Assembly: GCF_902498785.1 (NCBI RefSeq)
Contig: NZ_LR701494.1
Location: forward strand, 124,001 to 188,000
From: Sphingomonas sp. EC-HK361
GTDB taxonomy: Bacteria; Pseudomonadota; Alphaproteobacteria; Sphingomonadales; Sphingomonadaceae
Length of the DNA: 64,000 nt
Direction of reading: 5' to 3'
Below the pieces are notes generated by a model. The model made no database searches. It was not told the DNA's origin and saw only the letters and a list, made by a program, of their open reading frames with translations. The translations under genes were made by a program, and so were the position numbers. Numbering within the stretch: position 1 is the stretch's first letter; each line of letters starts with the position of its first letter. Below, in pieces: positions 47,764-55,557 of the stretch.

Positions 47764-48918
47764 ATGAATCTGGAAGAGATCAGGCGGCGCACGTCAAAGG
47801 CGATTAAACCTCTCAAGCAAGCCGAGCTTGATGCTGAGGCCTATCTGCAACTGCTTATGTCAGCGAAGCGGACGGATGCCGGGCGGCAGCTGCCAGCCTA
47901 TTATTTAATTTATTTCCTACTGGTTGACTTGCTCGGTTTTCGCAACAACGGGCAGGGGGAAAAGACAGCGTGGTCTGTCTCGGTCGAGCTTGAGGGAACG
48001 CCGTTCCTGATCGATCATCGCAAGTTCGGACTTGGCATCTTCGGGATTAATGGACCGGCCACGGAGGTCACCGCAGCGCGGGTTGCAACTTGCCTGCATC
48101 GGGCAGTGAAGGTGGCGCAACCCTACTTTGATTGGCGGGCGGAAACTGCCGCCAGCCAATCGCATCTCAACGTGGCTAACCGCTCGCGAGACTTAATGGA
48201 CTATGTTCACTTCCATCTCAATCAGTATGAAACGCGGGCAGCGGAAGCGGAGGCTCGCAAAGACGAGGTTATCACGACCCAGATCAGGCCCAACGCATGG
48301 ACAACGCACTGGCCATCTTACGATTTGCGGCGCGAGGCTCGATACTATGCGATTGCCGTGATTGAGGGATTCTTTAGTTGGACAGAGCATGTATTTATTC
48401 ACGTCGCAATCCTTAACGGTGCTCTATCGACAGGTAAGGAGGTGGGTGATCTCGCGAAGGCCGGATGGGCCGTTAAATACAAGATGGCGCTCGATGTCAA
48501 CAATACGGCTGACAAACGCTACTATGATCAACTTACTGATCTACGCCGTCAGCTACGCAATTTCGTAGCGCACGGATCATTCGGCAAGGATGGCGAGGCG
48601 CTTCACTTTCATTCAGGCGCTGGCGCAGTGCCGATGCTTTTGCCGCACAACCACAGCAGGACAGCCTATCGCTTCGGCTCCGGTCTCGATTTTCGACTTG
48701 AGCCGTCGATCGCGCTCATCAAGTCGTTCATCGAACATTTTTGGACAGGGGCACGTGCTCCAGCAAAGATCTATATTCAAGATTACCAGCATCCGGCAAT
48801 CCTGACCTATGTTATAGACGGAACGTATGCAGCAGCCATGCGCTCTGGCGGCGACATGGAAGAGTTCGCCTCATTTCTCGCGCATCAGATGGACAACGCG
48901 GCGAATATGGACTTCTAA
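47764..48918 (+). CDS. Orphan protein with a HEPN-type R-N-x3-H motif
   Basis: This 384-residue protein is not recognised as a named family. It is mostly helical with no transmembrane helix or signal. Near residues 259-275 the sequence DLRRQLRNFVAHGSFGK contains Arg265-Asn266-x3-His270, the Rx4-6H signature of HEPN RNases. A second helix, REARYYAIAVIEGFFSWTEHVF, could be the partner helix. Base composition is clearly more AT-rich than moeA and emrB on either side. It is preceded by 195 bp without genes. HEPN proteins often act in defence, toxin-antitoxin or RNA cleavage. That role here is inference from one motif. Confidence 0.55.
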   Translation: MNLEEIRRRTSKAIKPLKQAELDAEAYLQLLMSAKRTDAGRQLPAYYLIYFLLVDLLGFRNNGQGEKTAWSVSVELEGTPFLIDHRKFGLGIFGINGPATEVTAARVATCLHRAVKVAQPYFDWRAETAASQSHLNVANRSRDLMDYVHFHLNQYETRAAEAEARKDEVITTQIRPNAWTTHWPSYDLRREARYYAIAVIEGFFSWTEHVFIHVAILNGALSTGKEVGDLAKAGWAVKYKMALDVNNTADKRYYDQLTDLRRQLRNFVAHGSFGKDGEALHFHSGAGAVPMLLPHNHSRTAYRFGSGLDFRLEPSIALIKSFIEHFWTGARAPAKIYIQDYQHPAILTYVIDGTYAAAMRSGGDMEEFASFLAHQMDNAANMDF

Positions 48919-49031
48919 CTTTTACGAAGTTGGTAAGGCGAGGCTTTACGTTCCGCTTCAGCCCTCGAGATCGACCCGGAACAGGACCTGGCTGACGGTG
49001 GGGAGTGACGGCGGGCTGTGGCCGACCCGCC

Positions 49032-50630
49032 TCAATCCATCGCGACGTGCGGCGTGTCCTCGCCCGGTTTTGCAGGGGCTGGCCGCTTCAGGAGCAGCAC
49101 CAGGGGGATCGCGACCAGGGTCAGGATCATCATCAGCTTGAAGTCGTCGAGATAGGCGATCATCGCGGCCTGCTGGTTGACGATCGCATCGGCCATCGCG
49201 AGCACGCTATCGGTCGAGCTGCCGAGCATCGAGCTCACGACCGGATCGGACGCGGTCAGGCCCGGATCGGGGATGTGCGCGGCGAGGACCGAGTGGTTGG
49301 TCTGGATGTTGCGCGCCAGCAGCGCCGTGACCACCGAAATGCCGACCGAGCCGCCGATGTTGCGCGACAGGTTCATCAGGCTCGCGCCCTCGGTCCGCTG
49401 GTGCGGGGGCAGGGTGCCGAACGCGATGATGTTGAGCGGGATGAAGACGAAGCCGAGGCCGATGCCCTGGATCAGCCCTGTGACGATGAAGGGCGTGGAG
49501 CCCATTTCGATCGTCCAGCCGGTCATGTCCCATAGCGACCAGACGACGATTGCCAGCCCTCCGCCGACCATGATGCGCGGGTCGAAGTTGCGCTGGATCA
49601 GCCGGCCGGCGAGATACATGCTCGCAACGATCCCGACACCGCGCGGCATCAGGAGGATGCCGGTCGTCAGCACCGGATAGCCGAACAGGTTCTGGAGCAT
49701 CGGCGGGAGCAGCGCGAGCGTTGCGGTCATCAGCACGCCGTTCACCGCCATGAAGCCGATGCCGGTCAGGAGGTTGCGATTGGTGAACAGGCTGCGCTCG
49801 AACATCGGCTCCTTCGCGGTGATCATATGGACGAGGAACATCCATGCGGCGGCGAGCGCGATCAGGCCTTCCAGCCAGACCTCCCAGCTGTCGAACCAGT
49901 CCTGCGTCTGGCCGCGGTCGAGCATCAGTTGGAAGACGCTGATCGCGACTGCGAGCATCGAGAAGCCGAAGAGATCGAACCCGCGGCGCTTGATCTCGCG
50001 GCTGGGGAGCAGCGCCCAGAGGATAGCGAAGCAGGCGATGCCGACGGGCACGTTGACGTAGAAGCACCAGCGCCAGTCGTAATTGTCGGTCAGCCAGCCG
50101 CCGATGACGGGGCCGAGGATCGGGCCGACCATGACGCCCATGCCCCAGATCGACATGGCGCTGGCCTGTTTCGACTTGGGGTTGATGTCCATCATGACCG
50201 TCTGGCTGAGCGGATTCATGAACGCGGCGGCGACGCCTTGCAGCAGGCGGAACGCGACCATCTCGGGCAGGCTGGTCGCCAGGCCGCAGAGCATCGACGC
50301 GGCGACGAAGCCGACGATCGCGTAGAGGAACAGGTTGCGGCTGCCGATCCGGTCGGCAAGCCAGCCGGTCATCGGAATCGCCACCGCGGACGCGACGATG
50401 TAGCTCGTCAGCACCCACGTGATCGTGTCGGCAGTGGCGCTGAGAGAGGCCTGCATGTGCGGAAGCGCGACGTTGGCGATCGTCGAATCGAGGATCTGCA
50501 TGATGGTCGCGGCCATCACGCCGACAGTCAGCAACGGGCGGTTGCTGGTGTAGAGGGCGGCGCGCTCCTCCAGCGGCTCCGGCGATTCGCTCGCCGGAGC
50601 CGCTGCCGGGTTGATGCTAGCGGTTGCCAT
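49032..50630 (-). CDS. emrB: DHA2-family multidrug efflux permease (EmrB-like)
   Basis: This 532-residue major-facilitator transporter has 14 transmembrane helices. It carries the DHA2 signatures LDSTIANVALPHMQASL (motif D1), WLADRIGSRN (motif A) and GPILGPVIGGWL (motif C). It pumps drugs or other lipophilic compounds through a periplasmic adaptor. It overlaps the adaptor gene emrA by 14 bp. The MarR gene upstream controls the set. Confidence 0.9.
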   Translation of the reverse strand: MATASINPAAAPASESPEPLEERAALYTSNRPLLTVGVMAATIMQILDSTIANVALPHMQASLSATADTITWVLTSYIVASAVAIPMTGWLADRIGSRNLFLYAIVGFVAASMLCGLATSLPEMVAFRLLQGVAAAFMNPLSQTVMMDINPKSKQASAMSIWGMGVMVGPILGPVIGGWLTDNYDWRWCFYVNVPVGIACFAILWALLPSREIKRRGFDLFGFSMLAVAISVFQLMLDRGQTQDWFDSWEVWLEGLIALAAAWMFLVHMITAKEPMFERSLFTNRNLLTGIGFMAVNGVLMTATLALLPPMLQNLFGYPVLTTGILLMPRGVGIVASMYLAGRLIQRNFDPRIMVGGGLAIVVWSLWDMTGWTIEMGSTPFIVTGLIQGIGLGFVFIPLNIIAFGTLPPHQRTEGASLMNLSRNIGGSVGISVVTALLARNIQTNHSVLAAHIPDPGLTASDPVVSSMLGSSTDSVLAMADAIVNQQAAMIAYLDDFKLMMILTLVAIPLVLLLKRPAPAKPGEDTPHVAMD

Positions 50631-51729
50631 GGTTGCGGACGTCGACCGTCACGTCGGCGCTGAGGCCGGCGATGAGCGGGCGCGGGCTCTTTTCGTCGAT
50701 CGCGATGCGGACGGGCACGCGCTGCGTCACCTTCACCCAGTTGCCGGTCGCGTTCTGCGCAGGAAGGACCGAAAATTCGGAACCGGTGCCCGCGCCGATC
50801 GACTGGACATGGCCCTTCAGCTTCAAGCCCTTGTATGCGTCGAAGGTCACTTTGGCGGGCTGGCCGACGCGCATGTTGTTGAGCTCCGTCTCCTTGAAGT
50901 TCGCCTCCACCCAGGACCGGTCGCTCTTGACGATCGATACCGCGGGGAGTCCGGTGACCATCTGTGCGCCGACCTGGAGCCGGTCCGACTGGCTGATCGT
51001 GCCGCTATAGGGGGCGTAGACCGACGTGCGCTTCAGATCGAGCGCGGCCTTGTCGCGCTGTGCCATCGCGGCCTGGATCGCGGCGGGGCGACCCGAGGCG
51101 CTGGTGCCGCTGCCGAGCTGGCTGCGGGCCTTGGCGGCGCTCGCCTGCGCGGTCTCCAGCCGGGCCTTGGCCGCTGCGACCTCGTGCGACGCCGCGTCGA
51201 AGCTGGCCTTGGTCGTGAAGCCGCGCTTCATCAGGGCGGCCTGGCGATCATAGGTCGCCTGAGCGAGCGCGATATCGGCGCGCGCACTCGCGATGTCCGC
51301 GGCGGCGCTGCCGGTGTCGGTGGCGAGCGTGCTGACCTGGACGCGCGCGGTGGCAAGAGCCGCGTCCTGCTGTTCCAGCGCGATGCGGTAAGGCTCGGGG
51401 TCGATGCGGAAGAGGAGGTCGCCGGCCTTTACCGGCTGGTTCTCGCGCACGGCGACCGATACGATGCGGCCGGCAACGTCGGACGAGACGGAGACCTTGT
51501 CCTGCGACACATAGGCGTTGTCGGTCGAGACGAAGCGTCCGGAGGTGAGCCAGACATAGCCCGCAATCGCGGCAAGGAGGAGCGGCACGCCGAACATCAG
51601 CAAGGGACGGACCCAGCGCTTGCGCGTCTTTGCGGGCGTCGGCGTATCCTCCGCCGGAGCGGTCTGGACGACGGGCGTTTCGATACGATCGTCGGCGACG
51701 ATCGGGCGTTGGGGGTCGGCATCAGCCAT
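50617..51729 (-). CDS. emrA: HlyD-family periplasmic adaptor (EmrA-like)
   Basis: This 370-residue membrane-fusion protein has one N-terminal helix (about residues 38-58; LLMFGVPLLLAAIAGYVWLT). It has split biotinyl-lipoyl domains around residues 70-110 and 215-250, with an alpha-hairpin between them (DIASARADIALAQATYDRQAAL). It connects the EmrB-type pump to an outer-membrane channel; no TolC gene is in the window. It overlaps marR by 8 bp and emrB by 14 bp. Confidence 0.92.
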   Translation of the reverse strand: MADADPQRPIVADDRIETPVVQTAPAEDTPTPAKTRKRWVRPLLMFGVPLLLAAIAGYVWLTSGRFVSTDNAYVSQDKVSVSSDVAGRIVSVAVRENQPVKAGDLLFRIDPEPYRIALEQQDAALATARVQVSTLATDTGSAAADIASARADIALAQATYDRQAALMKRGFTTKASFDAASHEVAAAKARLETAQASAAKARSQLGSGTSASGRPAAIQAAMAQRDKAALDLKRTSVYAPYSGTISQSDRLQVGAQMVTGLPAVSIVKSDRSWVEANFKETELNNMRVGQPAKVTFDAYKGLKLKGHVQSIGAGTGSEFSVLPAQNATGNWVKVTQRVPVRIAIDEKSPRPLIAGLSADVTVDVRNHGNR

Positions 51730-52168
51730 GGGCGGTCTCTTGATTGGGCGAGGGCGTCTGAAGATTGGTGCGAATGCGCGCGAGAATGTCGGCGAACTTC
51801 GCCTGGTCCGCCGCGTCGATCCCTTCGAGCGCGCCCGCGGTCAGATCGTCGGCAATGGCGCGCAAATCGGTCAGCATGGGGCGGGACGCCTCGGTGAGAA
51901 ACACGTTCCAGGCGCGACGGTCGCCGGGATCGCGGCGGCGCTCGACGAGGCCGGCATCCTCCAGACGGTCGATCATGCGACACAGCGTGATCGGCTCGAT
52001 CTCGAGCAGATCGGCGAGGCCGCCCTGGTTCATGCCCTCGTTGCGGCTGAGCGTGGTCAGCGTCTTCCACTGCGCACGCGTCGCGCCGATCGCGCGGGCG
52101 CGTTCGTCGAACTGCCGCCGGGCGATGCGCGATACGTCGCTCAACTGGATCAGGAGCCCCTGTTTCAT
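51722..52168 (-). CDS. MarR family transcriptional regulator
   Basis: This protein has 148 residues from ATG 52168; an upstream frame to 52216 crosses the palindromic operator and is rejected. The winged-helix core is at about residues 45-100 (QGGLADLLEIEPITLCRMIDRLEDAGLVERRRDPGDRRAWNVFLT). MarR repressors sense small molecules and control efflux pumps; here it is the first gene of the emrAB set. A perfect palindrome 14 bp before its start is the likely operator. Confidence 0.9.
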   Translation of the reverse strand: MKQGLLIQLSDVSRIARRQFDERARAIGATRAQWKTLTTLSRNEGMNQGGLADLLEIEPITLCRMIDRLEDAGLVERRRDPGDRRAWNVFLTEASRPMLTDLRAIADDLTAGALEGIDAADQAKFADILARIRTNLQTPSPNQETAHG

Positions 52169-52181
52169 GGGCACCCATATA

Positions 52182-52195
52182 ATAAGCATGCTTAT
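52182..52195. promoter_or_regulatory. Palindromic operator candidate of the MarR regulator
   Basis: ataagcatgcttat is a perfect 14-bp palindrome, placed 14 bp before the regulator ATG in an AT-rich patch (tataataagc...ttatataag). Size, symmetry and position fit a MarR-dimer site for autoregulation of the marR-emrA-emrB operon. Confidence 0.65.
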
Positions 52196-52252
52196 ATAAG
52201 TGAAGTGCTGCCACATGCATTGTTTGCATGCGTCGTTGCAGTGATTGGTGGG

Positions 52253-52591
52253 TCAGGTTTCCAGAACGGGAACCTGTTCGTTGCGGTGGAGCATTGGACG
52301 CAGGCGGATGCCGATGCAGATGACGGTCGGCCAGAACAGTGTGTTGCCGATATCGCTCAAGGTATCGTCCCAACGCCATGAGCCGAAATGCAGGCGATCA
52401 AGGATTTCGTTGCCGGCCTCTGCTGCGATCACCACCGAAAGCGGGACGAGCGTGCCGAGCGACCGGCGGGTGACGATGCGCGCGAGCATCAACACTGCCA
52501 TTCCCGCATGGATATGGAGAATCGTGTCCGGCAGGCCGGTGCCGTCGCCGATCCAGTCGATGAGGCTGTGATAATAATCCGGCAGGTTCAT
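52253..52591 (-). CDS. Small membrane protein, VanZ-like in appearance
   Basis: This 112-residue protein has three transmembrane helices at about residues 24-40, 46-62 and 80-97. Conserved-looking residues include the Glu in AAEAGNEILDRLHFGSWRWDDTLSDIGNTL, a pattern similar to VanZ-like membrane domains. The function is unknown. The 214-bp gap between it and recJ shows no clear features. Confidence 0.55.
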   Translation of the reverse strand: MNLPDYYHSLIDWIGDGTGLPDTILHIHAGMAVLMLARIVTRRSLGTLVPLSVVIAAEAGNEILDRLHFGSWRWDDTLSDIGNTLFWPTVICIGIRLRPMLHRNEQVPVLET

Positions 52592-52805
52592 GGCGGGGGC
52601 TTTCGAAAATATGCGGCAAATTACGGGCCGTGCCTGGTCCTAGCTGACGAGCACCCACACTGCCATCGTCGCCTTTGGGGGAAGCCGGAAGGCGACGGAA
52701 GGGGTAGCGGATCGGGGTGTTCCACGTGGCCCATTCGTGCTGTAGCAGCGGGATGATGATCGAAGCCCCCCGCACCGGCAGTGCTATCGGACGCGGTAAG
52801 CCCCG

Positions 52806-54560
52806 ATGACGACGGTCCTGGGTATCGATCGTTCGATCCTCGGCCAGCCTTGGCGGTGGCGCGCGCTTGCGGCCGACCAGCGCGATGGGTTCGTGCCGGA
52901 TGATCTGGTAACGCAGCTTCTGCTTTCGCGGGGCAGCACGCGCGAAACACTGGACGCGCACCGCACCCCGACCATCCGGGCCTTCATGCCCGATCCTTCG
53001 ATTTTCCGCGACATGGACAAGGCGGCGGCGCGGCTGGCGGATGCGGTGGAGGCGAAGGAGCAGGTCGCGATCTTCGGCGATTACGACGTCGATGGCGCGA
53101 CGTCGGCGGCGCTTCTCGTCCTGCTGCTGCGCGATCTGGGGATCGAGGCGCGGCCGTATATCCCCGATCGCATGCTGGAAGGCTATGGCCCGACCGGGCC
53201 TGCGCTCGTTCGGCTGAAGGACGAGGGCGCGTCACTGATCGTGACCGTCGATTGCGGCGCGCAGGCGTTCGACGCGCTCGATATCGCGCATCGGGCCGGG
53301 ATCGATGTGGTCGTCGTCGATCATCACAAATGTGCAAGCGCGCTTCCCGTGGCGCACGCGCTCGTCAATCCCAACCGGCTGGATGAGGGCGAAGGCGCCG
53401 CGCACGGTCATCTCGCGGCGGTCGGCGTGGCCTTTCTTCTCGGCGCCGCGCTAATTCGCGTGCTGAGAGCGCGCGGCTTTTTCGCGGCGCGCTCGGAGCC
53501 GCGGCTGATCGATCTTCTCGACCTTGTCGCACTAGGCACCGTGGCGGATGTGGCGCAACTGCGCGGACTCAACCGCGCGTTCGTGGCGCAGGGTCTGAAG
53601 GTTATGGCGCAGCGCCGCAACATCGGCATCGCCGCGCTGATCGAGGCGTCGCGCCTGACGGGTGCCCCTGTGTGCAGCGATCTCGGCTTCGCGCTCGGGC
53701 CGCGAATCAATGCTGGCGGGCGGGTCGGGCGTTCCGATCTCGGCGTCCGGCTGCTCACGACGCGCGATCCTGACGAGGCGCGCGCGATCGCGGCCGAGCT
53801 CGACCGGCTGAACGAGGAGCGCCGCGCGATCGAGGCCGCGGTGCAGGAAGCGGCCGACGCGATGATCGCGCGCGACCGGTCGATCATGGTGATCGCGGGC
53901 GAGGGCTGGCACGCCGGTGTCATTGGCATCGTCGCCGGGCGTCTGAAGGAGAAACTCGGTCGCCCCGCAATCGTCATTGCCATCGACGGGAATGGCGTAG
54001 GCAAGGGCTCCGGACGGTCGATCACCGGGGTGGATCTCGGCGCGGCCATCCTTGCGGCCAAGGAGCACGGATTGCTGGTGGCAGGCGGCGGGCATGCGAT
54101 GGCTGCCGGGCTGACGATCGCGGCGGCGGACGTGCCGGCCTTTGCCGAATTCCTCGAAGACCGGCTTGCGGCGGACGTTGCGCGCGCGTCCGAAAACCGT
54201 GCGCTGCTGATCGACACCATCGTCGCACCGGCGGGGGTGAACCCCGATCTCGTCGGCGCGCTCGACGTCGGCGGGCCGTATGGCACCGGCTGGCCGAGTC
54301 CGCGCGTGGTCGCCGGCCCGGTGCGGCTCATCAAGGTCGATATCGTCGGCAACGGCCATGTCCGGGCGGTCGTGGCGGGCGACGACGGGCGCAGTATCAA
54401 GGCAGTCGCATTCCGCGCCGCCGACACCGCGCTGGGCGCGGCCCTCCTCGGCGCGCCGCCGCACCGCCGGCTCTGGCTCGCAGGGCGCGCGAAGATCGAC
54501 GACTGGTCGCAGCGGCCCGCAGCCGAGCTGCACATCGACGATGCCGCCTGGGCCGATTGA
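52806..54560 (+). CDS. recJ: Single-stranded-DNA-specific exonuclease
   Basis: This 584-residue DHH/DHHA1 phosphoesterase degrades single-stranded DNA 5' to 3' in recombination and mismatch repair. Motifs: FGDYDVDGATSAALL, the TVDCGAQAFD segment, VVDHHKCASALP (DHH), LGPRINAGGRVG and GWHAGVIGIVAGRLKE; the DHHA1 segment VAGGGHAMAAGLTI follows. It starts with ATG 52806. Normal family length. Confidence 0.96.
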   Translation: MTTVLGIDRSILGQPWRWRALAADQRDGFVPDDLVTQLLLSRGSTRETLDAHRTPTIRAFMPDPSIFRDMDKAAARLADAVEAKEQVAIFGDYDVDGATSAALLVLLLRDLGIEARPYIPDRMLEGYGPTGPALVRLKDEGASLIVTVDCGAQAFDALDIAHRAGIDVVVVDHHKCASALPVAHALVNPNRLDEGEGAAHGHLAAVGVAFLLGAALIRVLRARGFFAARSEPRLIDLLDLVALGTVADVAQLRGLNRAFVAQGLKVMAQRRNIGIAALIEASRLTGAPVCSDLGFALGPRINAGGRVGRSDLGVRLLTTRDPDEARAIAAELDRLNEERRAIEAAVQEAADAMIARDRSIMVIAGEGWHAGVIGIVAGRLKEKLGRPAIVIAIDGNGVGKGSGRSITGVDLGAAILAAKEHGLLVAGGGHAMAAGLTIAAADVPAFAEFLEDRLAADVARASENRALLIDTIVAPAGVNPDLVGALDVGGPYGTGWPSPRVVAGPVRLIKVDIVGNGHVRAVVAGDDGRSIKAVAFRAADTALGAALLGAPPHRRLWLAGRAKIDDWSQRPAAELHIDDAAWAD

Positions 54561-54609
54561 AGCCCTTGACCGCACCCCAGCATTTCCCTAACCGCCCTTC
54601 ACGCCTGAC

Positions 54610-54684
54610 GGCCCCTTCGTCTAGCGGTTAGGACGCGGCCCTTTCACGGCTGAAACACGGGTTCGATTCCCGTAGGGGTCACCA
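54610..54684 (+). tRNA. tRNA-Glu (anticodon TTC)
   Basis: The 75-nt gene folds into a cloverleaf. The acceptor stem is GGCCCCT/AGGGGTC, the D-arm contains TAGCGGTTAGGA, the anticodon stem is CGGCC/GGCTG with loop CTTTCAC giving anticodon TTC, and the T-arm contains GGTTCGATTCC. The discriminator base A and CCA are encoded. It lies 49 bp after recJ. Confidence 0.97.
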
Positions 54685-54766
54685 TAACTCGCCGGTCGAT
54701 CTGGCGATGCGGCGAACAATCACGGCATTCCTGCATTACCCATGTCATCACGATGGGATGTGCGCG

Positions 54767-55198
54767 ATGAAGATTTTCACGATCGGCTATGAAGCCACGA
54801 CGATGGCCGATTTCCTCGCCGCGCTCACGCGTGCCGGTGTCGAGCGGGTGATCGACGTGCGCGCGCTTCCACTTTCGCGCCGGCCGGGTTTCTCCAAATC
54901 CTCGCTTGCCGCTTCGCTGAACGATGCGGGGATCGGCTATGTCCATCTGAAGGCGCTGGGCACACCGAAGGCGGGGCGCGACGCGGCGAAGAAGGGCGAT
55001 GTCGCGACGCTGGAGGCGGTCTATGCGGGCCAGCTCGAACTGCCTGAGGCACAGGCGCAGGCGGCGCAGATGCTCGACCTCGCACGCGCGATGCCGAGCG
55101 CGCTGCTCTGCTACGAGCGCGATCCCTGTCACTGCCACCGCACGCTGTTGTTGCAGGCGGTGGCGGAAAGGGCGGAAGTCGTGGACCTCTATCCCTAG
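54767..55198 (+). CDS. DUF488 family protein
   Basis: This protein has 143 residues from ATG 54767. DUF488 hallmarks: IFTIGYEATTMADFLAALTR at the start, VIDVRALPLSRRPGFSKSSL, and near the end LCYERDPCHCHRTLL with paired Cys/His. The function is unknown; the last motif may bind metal. It converges on the DUF952 gene with a 4-bp overlap. Confidence 0.88.
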   Translation: MKIFTIGYEATTMADFLAALTRAGVERVIDVRALPLSRRPGFSKSSLAASLNDAGIGYVHLKALGTPKAGRDAAKKGDVATLEAVYAGQLELPEAQAQAAQMLDLARAMPSALLCYERDPCHCHRTLLLQAVAERAEVVDLYP

Positions 55199-55557
55199 CC
55201 CGCGACGGGCAGACGGACCTTGCCAGCATGATCGCGCTCCAGCGGACCGTAGGCGAGGACCGCGGCAAGCGGGAGGGGGCCGTAGATGTGCGGGAAAAGC
55301 TGGCCTCCGCGCGATTCTTCCCATTTCACCGGATCGTCGAGCGCGTCCAGATCGACAGCGGCGACGTGAAGGCCGCTTTGTCCGGCAAAGTGCTTGTCGA
55401 CGGTTTCGGTGAGCTGCGCCGCCGTCGAGAGGTGAATGTAGCCATCCGCCAGATCGATCGGCGCCCCGGCGAAGCCGCCGTCAGCCTCGAGCGCCGCCAT
55501 CTGCTCGCTCGTCAGGACCTTGTAGGCGGTGGACGGTGCTACGGCTGCATCGCTCAC
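55195..55557 (-). CDS. DUF952 family protein
   Basis: This 120-residue protein has DUF952 features: YKVLTSEQMAALEADGGF, DLADGYIHLSTAAQLTETVDKHFAG and PHIYGPLPLAAVLAYGPL. The family is related to glutathione-S-transferase-like or ADP-ribosyl folds by some accounts; its function is unknown. It overlaps the gyrA stop by 4 bp and is probably co-transcribed with gyrA. Confidence 0.88.
   Translation of the reverse strand: MSDAAVAPSTAYKVLTSEQMAALEADGGFAGAPIDLADGYIHLSTAAQLTETVDKHFAGQSGLHVAAVDLDALDDPVKWEESRGGQLFPHIYGPLPLAAVLAYGPLERDHAGKVRLPVAG

Noticed and set aside
48940-49031. Remnant coding sequence (DPEQDLADGGE then stop) before emrB
   Set aside because: Only about 20 codons, with an upstream stop; too short to support a gene remnant.
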